Part shown: positions 29,501-39,311 of the stretch, one piece after another | Layout of the letters: each line of letters opens with the position of its first letter | Numbering within the stretch: the stretch's first letter is position 1 | Source of the DNA: Prorocentrum cordatum | Lineage: Eukaryota > Sar > Dinophyceae > Prorocentrales > Prorocentraceae | DNA: 64,000 nucleotides | Assembly (NCBI GenBank): GCA_963575745.1 | Contig: CAUYUJ010022415.1 | Coordinates: 431,001-495,000 of the forward strand | Direction of reading: 5' to 3' | Position numbers and translations under genes: made by a program | Notes under the pieces: model-generated | Seen by the model: the letters and a program-made list of their open reading frames with translations, nothing else | Told to the model about the DNA's origin: nothing | The model's database searches: none

Positions 29501-30067
29501 GAACGACGCGAGTTCCCCCCACCAGAAGGGGGTAGGCGTGCCACCCGGGGTTCTGCCTTGGGCCGAGTTTCCCGCCCTGGCGGATCTCCCCGGGATGGGG
29601 GAGAGGATGGGAGTCAAAGTAGGGGCGGCGAGGTTGGAGGTGGTGGGGACGTCCCCTCCCTCCCCGAGAGATAGCTCGGGGTGGTTCCCGGCCTGAGCGG
29701 CGGCCGGGTCTGGGGCTGTGGGGGCGTCCAGCCCAAGGGCTCCCTGTCTGGGGGGAGACTGCTCCTTGGGGTCGCCACCCGGATAATGCTCTAGTGGATC
29801 AGGTGGCGTCATCCAGCCCGCAGGTGATAGGGTCCCGTGATAGCCAAACGGGGTGCCCATATCCCCTCCGCGCCCCGTGGGGCGGGTGGGTCCCTGCGGC
29901 GAGACGGCCCACTCCACAGAGGGCCGAGGCGGCAGCACCCAGCGGAACCGCCAGCCAAGCCAGGCCAAACATGAGTTGAGGGGGCACCCCCTCCGCAAAA
30001 AACACAGCTCTAAGCACAGAAGGCTGCGGAAGAGGGGAAAGGAAGGAGGGGGAGGAAGCCAGAGCAC
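26279..30067 (-). CDS. ORF1 (Gag-like) of DIRS-order element, with transmembrane and Cys-rich segments
   Basis: 1262 codons, the first ORF inside the element. The nominal start lies within the terminal A repeat; the next Met is residue 70 (about 29860), so the start is uncertain. Residues 50-300 are Pro/Ala/Gly-rich. Residues about 355-420 are hydrophobic with one clear membrane-like segment (VGVCVLGSFYLGAMGICFLV, about 385-404). Residues about 600-735 are Cys-rich: CCCC, CCLQKHGTC, CLCRYHGLEYHNLRL and CSEPGC, a likely zinc-binding region. The C-terminal third includes LEVAAAVGRKPHRVRIAILE. No standard CCHC knuckle is present. A membrane segment is unusual for Gag. It may encode a structural protein; the function is inferred only from position. 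Confidence 0.55.
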   Translation of the reverse strand: MLWLPPPPSFPLFRSLLCLELCFLRRGCPLNSCLAWLGWRFRWVLPPRPSVEWAVSPQGPTRPTGRGGDMGTPFGYHGTLSPAGWMTPPDPLEHYPGGDPKEQSPPRQGALGLDAPTAPDPAAAQAGNHPELSLGEGGDVPTTSNLAAPTLTPILSPIPGRSARAGNSAQGRTPGGTPTPFWWGELASFAFAPASPHASPASVDVPPVRWGDSLGGARAPAPPSATPAVSPAEGRAPSPTPPKNTPGGTPTSFWRSFSAPAEPPAPAGPGSGTRPPPHTALRGGHTSPAPQPGDWLPWSKQIPAEEFVERLKWASPTPAEEEQEEAGATHWWENHWFAGRRREVVLEVRSVPSPNFFFRLIAWSYGWLDAGLTVFAGERWVSFKVGVCVLGSFYLGAMGICFLVLLLDHLARPFFWFYRRLRRSPTFRDFCTRVEDNRRFLLDLDWRGPDARPVDDDFFKDVIRGRSDQPPRLPNHLVAEVGGQRARLDRGQCGDPIRKEKRAGQDFPHARVHDCADPDLRRRLEGADTKVVHLCRAGPVDSCSSVGAFAMHFRKYTAVDAKAILDLAEDRDLGSPFLAGLRTLWRAFWGGVQRIAHSFLARGCCCCRRGARLHRAGPRQVTANPRGPQQEEDDWEPCMAEAVGWVDAKGGYCCLQKHGTCEDRRGPKPTPLLIEDGPTSDARGWPRNGGGAPMACLCRYHGLEYHNLRLSLQCSEPGCWHIGEPGLGGKRICLRRANPSPQPAREGGGRADASKSPLDPARLSDAGPATEPSAAPAAGPAEGGPALGTTGEPPSPPPAEPAASSEVPLNPAAALGVPVGPDCHQLTHGVPGALMSEGPPKGDGGAPATVNGGRATPPPTIPTQAEDTVGRKYLIRLYEPADTGEGARPYTTARGIGRGEARGRGGKKDWAGIWMPGVEVELTFPLWAVGPWGLSSEGRLNASRPPFDAQEITEATYAQLERQVRAGEPCTLADLLQWAKFLTCRRPPHPYARVTPPGQQARGGEALCSALGGPRSILRAEGRSASPPPRGGRIARLLHTPSSKEELLRLGRGHTPGRRAGGTPVMEPNSTELGLYLQAGAPGKPTGAKMLEVAAAVGRKPHRVRIAILEQAREHLENPLLLPSVRPRLEEVAAQLDLRGRAGGAVRALALRPRGASPKLPLKPQDPRPTPPWRRGESPRALQPAGGTPAKSAQAVVPGERKRKSSSVPALLRAHRPPARGEEGGGTSCTSKGPRGGYATSRGDAAPSRWPWDLPILGGSSI

Positions 30068-30115
30068 TACGGCCAGGGGGAATAAAATCGTTTAGGCGCA
30101 TGCCAAACGAGACCA
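29997..30115 (-). repeat. outer A repeat (5' terminus) of the recombinase element
   Basis: 119 bases matching 16551-16670 almost perfectly. The flank beyond (tttcgccgtccc) differs from the flank of the inner copy, so 30115 is the element boundary. Confidence 0.9.
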
Positions 30116-30881
30116 TTTCGCCGTCCCACCCTTCTCGCCCATTAATGTCACCCTGTCGCGAATTAGTATCAAGCTGTCGTGAACTAGTCTCTCCTGTCCT
30201 GAGAAAGTGCTACCTTTGGCCCAGGCTCTGGGTGCAGTCGGTCTCGACGCATGGATACACATACACACATTTTTTGGCGATCGCGGCCTCATGCGCAGCG
30301 TCGAGGCGGAGCAAGTCCCCAAACAGAGAGATCGCAAGCGCGGCTGGCCACTCAGAAAAAGGGCAGGAGTCCAAAAGGATCAACCATGCCGAGCACATTT
30401 GCACACACACACACACAGATCCGACATCGTGAACAACATTGCAGCATCGTAAACAACTCTACCAGAACCCTGGACCCAATCTTCCTGCTGCATTTTTCAC
30501 GAGCCGGATCGGTCTGGAGTGAACAAGCCGAAGCGCCCAGATCTCAGGGTGGTGCGCGCCGCGAAGACGGACTCGCAGGGGCAGGGTTCGCAATCCGTCG
30601 CAGACCTCGGCCAATGCTGGGGCCTCGCCAAGGCGGAGGGGCGCCGCGGCGCCGCGGGCCTCTCCAGCGGCCGCCGCCCGCGCCACGCGCGATGCCCTGC
30701 CAAGGCGTCGGGGTCGGCCCGCAGTTCCTCTCAGGCGGGGGGCGGAAGTCCAGCCGCCGCCAGTCGAAGGTACCCCCGCTCCTCTCGTTCCCGCCTCCCC
30801 CGCCCCCTGGGGATTCTGAGGGACATAAGTACCCCGCCCCCCAGGGGTTCCTCCACCCGTCATGGCTCCCCTTGTATTCGT
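30116..30881. other. no recognisable gene
   Basis: Lower-GC unique sequence with a short (CA)n run near 30405-30420 and then GC-rich sequence. A stretch near 30595-30645 (gtcgcagacctcggccaatg...) resembles 12022-12060. No gene could be supported. Confidence 0.4.
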
Positions 30882-31754
30882 CTAACCTCTGAGTTGATTC
30901 CCCCTTCCCCCCCCTCCCTGGGAGCGACCGCCACCGGCGGGGGGATGGCAGGATCCAATGCGGATCCACATGTCTACAGCGTCAGCGTCGGCACGGAGGT
31001 CTCGTCGCAAGAGTGGAGCTGCGAGGTCGTCCCTTGGATGTCTTCGCCTTCCGCAGCGCTGAGTCGCAGCCCCCTCTTGCTCTTTGATGGCAGACATGCC
31101 CCTGCCAACCTTCAGCAGTGCCTCCTGGTGGTCCTGGTGGGTCTCAAGCACCTCGCTCATGCCTGCGGAAGACGGCACCTGCGGTGAACGTCGCAGACCG
31201 ATGGCCTCAGACTTGTCGCAGACCGTGTTGCCTTTGCTCGAGTTGAGGTGGCTTGAGCCGACACGACGAATGGTGCGCGATTCGTTCATCAACCACCGTG
31301 CCCCAGGGCCCCTGGCAACCTGAGGCATGGTAGAATGCCAAGTGCTGCCTAGACATTCTCTGGGAACACTTCCCTCCCCTCGCAGTTCCCATGCACGAGC
31401 ATCGTCCACCCCCTCTTTATGCTTTCTGAAAGCCCCGACGCCTCTGCGAGGCTTTCCTGGGCTCTGAGAGCAGTCTCGGATGAATTGGATAAGCTGCACG
31501 GCAGTCTCGAGTGAGAGTGCGATGAATGGAGAAATACGGAGGCGTCTCAGGCGGGAGCCGTTGTTGCAGCCAGGGGCGCACAGGCGACCCGAGACCTCAG
31601 GAGGCTCGAAGACATCAAGTCTCCATCCTCGAGCCTGGATGCCAGATCTCTGACTCTCAGACGGCATGAGTTTGTTCAGTCCAGGCGTTTTTCCCCGAGT
31701 CTGGCCCCTGGGATACATTTTTTCGGGCCCGGGGACCTTGAAAGATGAATCCAT
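30882..31754 (-). CDS. hypothetical ORF, doubtful
   Basis: 290 codons on the minus strand. The central part (about 31040-31500) has a balanced, protein-like composition (AVQLIQFIRDCSQSPGKPRR, GMSEVLETHQDHQEALLKVG), unlike the Arg/Pro/Gly-rich chance ORFs nearby, and could form an amphipathic helix. I recognise no domain. The C-terminal 40 residues are Gly/Arg-rich and probably beyond any real coding region. It could be an exon, a relic or a chance opening. Confidence 0.2.
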   Translation of the reverse strand: MDSSFKVPGPEKMYPRGQTRGKTPGLNKLMPSESQRSGIQARGWRLDVFEPPEVSGRLCAPGCNNGSRLRRLRISPFIALSLETAVQLIQFIRDCSQSPGKPRRGVGAFRKHKEGVDDARAWELRGEGSVPRECLGSTWHSTMPQVARGPGARWLMNESRTIRRVGSSHLNSSKGNTVCDKSEAIGLRRSPQVPSSAGMSEVLETHQDHQEALLKVGRGMSAIKEQEGAATQRCGRRRHPRDDLAAPLLRRDLRADADAVDMWIRIGSCHPPAGGGRSQGGGGRGNQLRG

Positions 31755-32535
31755 GGCGCGAAGCTACCCTTGGGGAAGCCGTCGGGACCTTTGGGGCCGC
31801 GGATTGAACAGTTCATAATTATCGAAGGGTGTCCGGGATCGTCCAACCTCGATCCTCGATCCTTCAACATCGATTCTCGAATATGAGGTCTGCGGTCTGT
31901 ATTCTGCCCGCGGCTCCTCGCCACGGGGTGGCGGCGCGGGAAGGCACCCCAAGACATCCAGAGGCTCGAACGTATCGATCGCTCCTCGATCCTCGTCCGT
32001 GCGTCGCATCAAAGGTTGGGACTCCCTTGCACGCTTGGCTCTGGGGGATGCACGCGATCATTCCTGGGTCGAGGATCGAAGGCGCCTCGGGAGACGCCAA
32101 CGAGGTAAAGTGCACACGAGTCGTCCGCGGGTGGATTCTCCAACCTCAATGCTCGATCCTCTATCCTGCAGCTTGGATCCTCGAGTCTGCGGTCCGTGTT
32201 CAGCCGCACCTCCTCGCAAGGAGGGGGAAGGCAGAAAAGTCCCGCCTACTGAGAAGGCTGGCCCTCTCTGTCTTCCCCACTGGGCGCGAGCCTGGGGATA
32301 AGACGACAATGTTGTCATGATGCCATTCGATCAAGATGCGTTGCAGAGATTATGAAGCTTCTAACGGCCCTCGGCCATTTGTACTCGGCCAATCGTCTCT
32401 GGCCGCGCAGGACAACTGGAGATCGTGGGCCGTAACAGTGTCATCACTTCTTTATACTGTGGCGGGATTCTCAAGGACACTCCTCCATCCTCGAGCCTCG
32501 ATCCCCCCATTTCGATCCTCAAACCTTGACCTCCG
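31490..32535. repeat. diverged repeats of about 300 bp
   Basis: Three to four weakly similar blocks with 'cctcgatcctcgatcc'-like strings, 'gaatctgaggtctgcggtc'-like strings and 'gaggctcgaa(c/g)' followed by 'atc(a/g)a'. They are seen near 31590-31660, 31840-31990, 32145-32230 and 32490-32530. No gene was recognised. Confidence 0.45.
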
Positions 32536-32550
32536 AATCTTTGTTAAATT

Positions 32551-34907
32551 TCCCAACCATCCTGTGGTGTTGGGTTCTCGTTTTGAAGAAACGGTCCCCA
32601 CGTTCTCCCCTCCTCCTCTGCCCCCTCCTCCTCTCAACCGTCCGCATGCGTCCCGCACACCCAGTACAGCGTTTCGTGGCCCTCCTCCCCTCCCCATCCA
32701 GTACAGCGCTTCGTGGCCCCACAAGGAGCCCCACCGAAGGTCCCAATGCTACCGTCCGCATGCGTCCCGCACACCACAGCGCTTCGTGGCCCCATGGGGA
32801 GCTCCACCGAAGGTCCCAGAGCTACCGTCCGCATGCGTCCCGCACACCCACTACAGCGTTTCGTGGCCCTCCTCCCCCTCCTCCCTCCGCTTCACCCACC
32901 CAGCACAGCGTTTCGTGGCCCCATAGGGAGCCCCACCGAAGGTCCCAATGCTACCGTCCGCATGCGTCCCGCACACCCAGCACAGCATTCCATAGGAGCC
33001 CCACCGAAGGTCCCAATGCTATCGTCCGCATGCGTCCCGCACACCCAGTACAGCGTTTCGTGGCCCTCCTCCCACTCCTCCCTGCGCTTCACCCACCCAA
33101 AACAGCGCTTCCTGGCCCCATAAGGGAGCCCCACCGACGGTCGCAATGCTACCGTCCGCATGCGTCCCGCACACCCAGTACAGCGTTTCGTGGCCCTCCT
33201 CCCCTCCCCACCCAATACAACGCTTCGTGGCCCCATAGGGAGCCCCACCGAAGGTCGCAATGCTACCGTCCGCATGCGTCCCGCACACCCAGCACAGCGC
33301 TTCGTGGCCCCATAGGGAGCTCCACCGAAGGTCCCAATGCTACCGTCCGCATGCGTCCCGCACACCCACTACAGCGTTTCGTGGCCCTCCTCCCCCTCCT
33401 CCCTGCGCTTCACCCACCCAGCACACCGTTTCGTGGCCCCATACGGAGCCCCACCAAAGGTCCCAGTGCTACCGTCTGCATGCGTCCCGCACACCCAATA
33501 CAGCGCTTCGTGGCCCCATAGGGAGCCCGACCGAAGCTCCCAGTGCTACCGTCCGCATGCGTCCCGCACACCCAGTACAGCGTTTCGTGGCCCTCCTCCC
33601 ACTCCTCCCTGCGTTCCACCCACCCAACACAACGCTTCCTGGCCCCATACGGAGCCCCACCCAAGGTCCCAGTGCTACCGTCCGCATGCGTCCCGCACAC
33701 CCAGTACAGCGTTTCGTGGCCCCATAAGGAGCTCCACCGAAGGTCCCAATGCTACCGTCCGCATGCGTCCCGCACACCCAGTACGGCGTTTCGTGGCCTT
33801 CCTCTCCTTCCTCCCTGCGTTTAACCCACCCAGTACAGCGCCTCGCGGCGCCATAGGGAGCCCCACCGAAGGTCCCAGCACTACCGTCCGCATGCGTCCC
33901 GCACACCCAGCACAGCGCTTCGTGGCCCCATAGGGAGCTCCACCGAAGGTCCCAGTGCTACCGTCCGCATGCGTCCCGCACACCCAGTACAGAATTTCGT
34001 GGCCCTCCTCCCCCTCCTCCCTGCGTTTCACCTACCCAGTACCGCGTTTCGTGGCCCCATAGGGGGCCCCACCCAAGGGGTCAGTTGCTACCGTCCGCAT
34101 GCGCCCCGCACGCCCAGCACAGCGCTTCGTGGCCCCACAAGGAGCCCCACCGAAGGTCCCAATGCTACCGTCCGCATGCGTCCCGCACACCCAGCACAGC
34201 GCTTCGTGACCCCATAGGGAGCTCCACCGGAAGTCCCAGTGCTACCGTCCGCATGCGTCCCGCACACCCACTACAGCGTTTCGTGGCCCTCCTCCCCCTC
34301 CTCCCTGCGCTTCACCCACCCAGCACAGCGCTTCGTGGCCCCATGGGGAGCCCCACCGAAGGTCCCAGTGCTACCGTCCGCATGCGCCCCGCACACCCTG
34401 TACAGCGCTTTGTGGCCCCATAGGGAGCTCCACCGAAGGCCCCTGTGCCCCCGTCCGCATGCGCCCCGGAATCCCAATTTGGCATTTTCACTCACCCAAT
34501 ACAGCGCTTCGTGGCCCCATCAAAGGCTCCACCCACGGCCCCACTGCCACCGTCCGTATGCGTCCGGGAAATGAAATTTGGCATTTTCACCCGCGCAGTG
34601 CAGCGTTTACCCCATAGGGGGCTCCACCGAAACCCCCAGTGGGAGCGTCCGCATGACTCCCGGAAGCGCAGTTCGGCAATTTTCACTCAGTCAGTAGAGC
34701 GCTTCGTGGCCCCATAGGGAGCTCCACCGAAACCCTCAGTGGGACCGTCCGCGTGCGTCCTGGAAACCCAATTCGACACACCACCCACACAGTACAGCGC
34801 TCCCCCCGCCCAGCGCAGCGCTTCGTGACCCCGTAGGGAACTTCACCGAAGCAGATATGCACATTACGGTACCCACAATTGCATATGGTTGGGACCTTCG
34901 CCAGGAT
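32551..34907 (-). repeat. array-family element, copy 2 (minus orientation, complete)
   Basis: Read on the minus strand it begins with the head (34907-34850: ATCCTGGCGAAGG..., CCATATGCAATTGTGGG). It continues through about 25 units of the 77-bp repeat, some enlarged to about 130 bp by a 'cacccacccagcac'-type insert. It ends with the tail (32632-32551: TTCAAAACGAGGACC, ACACCACAGGATGGT, GGGAAA). Units nearest the head are the most diverged. Head and tail are shared with copy 3, and neither flank is shared, so this is a discrete element with fixed ends. Confidence 0.85.
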
Positions 34908-35265
34908 AGTGCATCTTTGGCCTCCGGAAACCGCCTTTGGGTGGAATGACATGCCGGAGGTTCAAAATATCGGATGCGTCGAAGAAGAGGGGCCAAGAAG
35001 AGGGGGAAAAAAACACCATGGCCAGAGGCATGTTCGCAGACGACGGAAAGCAAAAGAGCGTACTGAAAAGGAAAGAGGGGCCATGACATGTGGAAGATCA
35101 CATGAGTTTGGCAATGATGTCGGCACACTCCTAGTTTTCACCCACTATTTGAATGCCCCTGAACATATCAACTCTGCGTTCTGCATCGGCTCACTTCGGG
35201 GGTGGGTCTCCGGGCCCCGGGGCGATCACAAGAACAGCTAGGGACGACTAGAACTTGTGACACCT
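34908..35265. other. no recognisable gene
   Basis: Unique-looking, moderately AT-richer sequence forming part of the spacer between inverted array copies 2 and 3. No feature could be supported. Confidence 0.4.
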
Positions 35266-35672
35266 TAACAGATCCTTCCTTTTCCATTAGGAAAGGGAGG
35301 GGCACGTTCCTTCCTTGCCGTACCCTTCATTACAGGAGGAGGTCCCTTCCCTCCCCTTTCACTTCCTTCCCCTTCAGGGAGGACAGGGAGGAGAGGAAGG
35401 TCCCCCCTCCTGCCAATTTCCATCAGAAGGAGGAAGAATATGAGGAGGAGCAGGGCCATTCCCTTCCTTTCCCTCAGGAAGGAGGTAGAGGATGCGGTCC
35501 ATGCCCTTCCCTTTCCATCAGGAGGAGAACGGGGGAGGCGAATGAGGATGATATTTCCCTGTCCCTTTCCTTCAGGATGGGAGGAGTAGGAGGAGGAGGA
35601 GGAGGAGGAGGAGGAGGAGGAGATTCCTTTCCCCTTCCCTGTCCCCCAGGAAGGAGGAGGAGGAGGCTCATT
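35266..35672. repeat. alternating pyrimidine/purine repeat
   Basis: About six imperfect units of 60-70 bp. Each has a pyrimidine block (ttcccttccctttcc), a CA(T)CAGG turn and a purine block (aggaaggagg), so each unit can fold as a hairpin. It ends in (GGA)n at 35582-35622. Confidence 0.75.
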
Positions 35673-35714
35673 CCCTAACGCGAGGTGCCGTTATGCCCCC
35701 AACCCCTGGGAGGA

Positions 35715-36050
35715 CCCCCCTACGGATGGAATGCTCCTCTGGTGCGATCCGTATACGGATGGGTGCGCCTTTGGTATAACCCCCTATTAGGATGGATACA
35801 CATATGGTAGACCCCTATAGGGATGGGTGCACTTCTGGTGCGCTCCTTGTGGGGATGGATACACCCCTGGTGCGGCCCCTATAAGGATGGAGACCCCTCT
35901 GGTGCGATCCCTGCGTGGATGGGGACACGAGGTCGGATTCCCACGAGGATGGGGACACCTTTGGTACGACCCTGTTGGGGGTGGATGCGCCTCTGGCGCG
36001 ACCCCTTATAGGGATGAGTGCACCTCTGGTAGGATCCCTGCAAGGGGCGG
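35715..36050 (+). repeat. tandem repeat of about 39 bp
   Basis: Eight to nine units of GGATGGGTGCACCTCTGGTG followed by CGAYCCCTRTA-type sequence, 38-40 bp each, imperfect. No coding potential. Confidence 0.8.
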
Positions 36051-36295
36051 TCGCCTGAGTCGCTCGCGCTTGGTCTGACTGAACGCGCGGGCATCTGAAG
36101 AGCACGCGTTTGCAAGCTTTGCTTTGCTTGACATCTGATCAACCAAATGGGGAGATGGGCGTGTGCGTAGACACGTGCATATGCTTTTTATAAATATATG
36201 TGCATACGTAGATATTTGCACTATGCGAGGATGCATGAGTCATTCAAATGATGACGTTGACAGAAAAACAGGGGCACCGATATGCGCGCGCGCCC

Positions 36296-38142
36296 ATCCG
36301 GGCGAAGGTCCAAACCATATGCAGTTGTGGGTACCGTCATTGTGCATATATGCTTCGGTGGAGCTCCCCATGGGGCCTCGAAGCGCTGCACTGGGCGGGG
36401 GGGAGCGCTGTACTGTGCGGGTGGTGTACCAGATTGGTTTTCCGGGACGCACGCGGACGGTCCCACTGACGGCTTCGGTGGAGCTCCCTATGGGGCCACG
36501 AAGCGCTCTACTGAGTAAGTGGAAATTGCCACGGTGGGCTTCCGGGACGCATGCGGACGGTCCCACTGACGGTTTCGGTGGAGCCCCCGATGGGGCCACG
36601 AAGCGCTGCACTGCGCGGGTAAAAATGACAAATTACATTTTCCGGACACATGCGGACGGTGGCACTGGGGCCTTGGGTGGAGCCCCCTATGGGGCCACGA
36701 AACGCTGCACTGGGTAGGTGAAAATGCTAATTGGGCTTCCCGGGCGCATGCGGACCGGGGCACTGGGGCCCGCGGTGGAGCTCCCTATGGGGCCACGCAC
36801 CGCTGTATTGGGTGCGGGACGCATGCGGACGGTAGCGCTGGGACCTTCGGTGGGGCTCCCTATGGGGCCACGAAGCGCTGTACTGGGTGTGCGGGACGCA
36901 CGCGGACGGTAGCACTGGGGCCATCGGTGGAGCTCCCTATGGGACCACGAAACGCTCTACAGGATTGGAGAAACGCAAGGGGGAGGGGGAGGAGGGCCAC
37001 GAAACGCTGTACTGGGTGTGCGGGACGCATGCGGGCGGTAGCACTGGGACCTTCGGTGGAGCTCCCTATGGGGCCACGAAACGCTGTACTGGGTGTGCGG
37101 GATGCACGCGGATGGTAGCACTGGGACCTTCGGTGGAGCTCCCTATGGGGCCACGAAGCGCTGTACTGGGTGGGTGAAACGCAGGGAGGAGGGGAGGAGG
37201 GCCACGAAACGCTGTACTGGGTGTGCGGGACGCATGCGGACGGTAGCACTGGGACTTCCGGTGGAGCTCCCTATGGGGTCACGAAGCGCTGTACGGGGTG
37301 TGCGGGGCGCATGCGGACGAAACCACTAGGACCTTTGGTGGGGCTCCCTGTGGGGCCACGAAACGCTGTACTGGGTGCTGGGTGGGTGAAACGCATGGAG
37401 GAGGGGGAGGAGGGCCACGAAACGCTGTACTGGGTGTGCGGGACGCATGCGGACGGTAGCACTTGGATTTTCGGTGGAGCTCCCTATGGGGCCACGAAAC
37501 GCTGTACTGGGTGTGCAGGACGCATGCGGACGGTAGCAGTGGGACCTTCGGTGGGGCCCCCTATGGGGCCACGAAGCGCTGTACTGGGTTGGTGAAACGC
37601 AGGGAGGAGGGGAGGAGGGCCACGAAACGCTGTAGTGGGTGTGCGGGACGCATGCGGGCGGTAGCACTGGGACCTTCGGTGGAGCTCCCATATGGGGCCA
37701 CGAAACGCTGTACACGGTGTGCGGGGTGCATGCAGACGGTAGCACTGGGACCTTCGGTGGAGCTCCCTATGGGGCCACGAAGCGCTGTACTGGGTGGTTG
37801 AAGCGCAAGGAGGAGGGGAGGAGGGCCACGAACGCTGTACTGGGTGTGCGGGACGCATGCGGACGGTAGCACTGGGACCTTCGGTGGAGCTCCCTATGGG
37901 GCCACGAAACGCTGCACTGGGTGTGCGGGACGCATGCGGACGGTAGCACTGGGACCTTCGGTGGGGCTCCGTATGGGGCCACGAAACGCTGTACTGGGTG
38001 GGGAGGGGAGGTGGGCCACGAAACGCTGTACTGGGTGTGTGGGACTCATGCGGACGGTAGCAGGAGGGGGGGGCAGCGGAGGAGGGGAGAACGCGGGGAC
38101 CGTTTCTTCAAAACGAGGACCCAACACCACAGGATGGTTGGG
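36296..38142 (+). repeat. array-family element, copy 3 (plus orientation, complete)
   Basis: Head at 36296-36352 (ATCCGGGCGAAGGTCC, CCATATGCAGTTGTGGG), about 20 units of the 77-bp repeat, and tail at 38076-38142 ending GGGAAA. Unit by unit it parallels the reverse complement of copy 2, including the same odd variants next to the head (gggcggggggagcgctgtac, then a gtgtaccagattggt-type segment), so the two copies derive from one ancestral element. A few units hold the same cacgcaaggaggagg-type insert. Confidence 0.85.
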
Positions 38143-38235
38143 AAAAGTTACGCGACCGAGGAACCCCACATACTTACATGATGGCTCGAGTGACGATTGC
38201 TGAAGTGAAGCATGTGGAAATGATGTTGGTGACCA

Positions 38236-39102
38236 GTCCATGCGCACCCCCTATGGTGTCGAGAAAATGCCACGCCTGTTGCGCCCTGGACGACCGTCTC
38301 GGATAGCGGCCGCGCTCGGGGACCACCTCCTGTGCAACCCCGATGGTGTCGACAAAGTGCCACGCCTGCTATGTCCTGCGCCATGGCCCGCATAGACGCC
38401 GCGCTCGGGGACCACCCCGTGCGCACCCCCTTATGGTGTCGAGAAAGCGCCGCCTGCTATGCCCTGCGCCATGGCCCGCATAGACGCCGCGCTCGGGGAC
38501 CACCTCCTGCGCACCCCCGATGGTGTCGAGAAAGTGCCACGCCTGCTATGCCCTGCGCCATGGCCCGCATAGACGCCGCGCTCGGGACCACCCCCTGCGC
38601 ACCCCCGATGGTGTCGAGAAAGTACCACGCCTGCTATGTCCTGCGCCATGGCCCGCATAGACGCCGCGCTCGGGGACCACCCCGTGCGCACCCCCTATGG
38701 TGTCGAGAAAGCGCCACGCCTGCTATGCCCTGCGCCATGGCCCGCATAGGCGCCGTTGTCGGGGACCACCCCCTGCGCACCCCGTATGGTGTCGAGAAAG
38801 TACCACGCCTGCTATGCCCCGCGCCATGGCCCGCATAGACGCCGCGGTCGGGGACCACCCCGTGCGCACCCCCGATGGTGCCTAGAAAATGCCACGCCTG
38901 CTATGCCCTGCGCCATGGCCCGCATAGACGCCGCGCTCGGGGACCACCCTTTGCGCACCCCCTTATGGTGTCGAGAAAGTACCACGCCTGCTATGCCCTG
39001 CGCCATGGCCCGCATAGACGCCGCGCTCGGGGACCACCCCGTGCGCACCCCCTATGGCGTCAACACATCAAACCCACGCCTTCTGTGCCCTGGACGACCG
39101 TC
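38236..39102 (+). repeat. 88-90-bp tandem array, second family
   Basis: About nine units of 'gtgtcgagaaagtgccacgcc'-type sequence, then 'tgctatgccctgcgcc', 'atggcccgcatagacgccg' and 'cgctcggggaccacc'. Spacing measured on CATAGACGCC is 88-90 bp. The first unit (38283-38298) and the last (39087-39102) share GCCCTGGACGACCGTC, which the internal units lack, so the array has matching capped ends. Confidence 0.9.
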
Positions 39103-39221
39103 GTGCTGTGCTGTGCTGTGCTGAGCTGAGCTGTGCTGAGGTGCTATGCTGTGCTGTGCAGTGCTGTGCTGAGCTGTGCTGTGCTGAGCTAAGCTATGCT
39201 GTGCTGAGCTGCGCTGCGTGA
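39103..39221. repeat. GCTGT/GCTGA pentanucleotide microsatellite
   Basis: About 24 pentamers alternating TGCTG with TG or AG, immediately after the 88-90-bp array. Confidence 0.9.
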
Positions 39222-39311
39222 GAAGGAGAAGGAGGAGGTGAGGTGAGTGAGGGTCGCGGGTGCGACGCGGCAGGGATGAAAACCCAAACCCCACGAAACA
39301 TGTGGGGAATT

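Larger units (their letters stand above)
16339..30115 (-). mobile_element. tyrosine-recombinase retroelement with split direct repeats (DIRS order, Ngaro/PAT-like)
   Basis: On the minus strand the order is: terminal A repeat (30115-29997), Gag-like ORFs, an MTase-like module, RT-RNase H, a second MTase-like region, tyrosine recombinase, then B (16761-16672), A (16670-16551) and B (16440-16339). The A-ORFs-B-A-B layout matches the split direct repeats known for Ngaro and PAT elements. DIRS-order elements integrate with a tyrosine recombinase through circular DNA, so no target duplication is expected, and none is seen. The two A copies differ by about one base, which suggests a fairly recent insertion, yet the coding frames carry several stops or frame changes. 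I infer a recently moved copy now decaying, or sequencing errors in GC homopolymers. Confidence 0.82.

Noticed and set aside
30205-30240. Spliced-leader-like CTACCTTTGGCCCAGG
   Set aside because: Does not match the conserved dinoflagellate spliced-leader ending TTTTGGCTCAAG; no other SL-like site was found.
32526-34423. ORFs of 100-330 codons in the 77-bp arrays (SACVPHTQYSVSWP-type repeats)
   Set aside because: Chance openness of a tandem repeat; present in several frames and both strands, with no conserved start.
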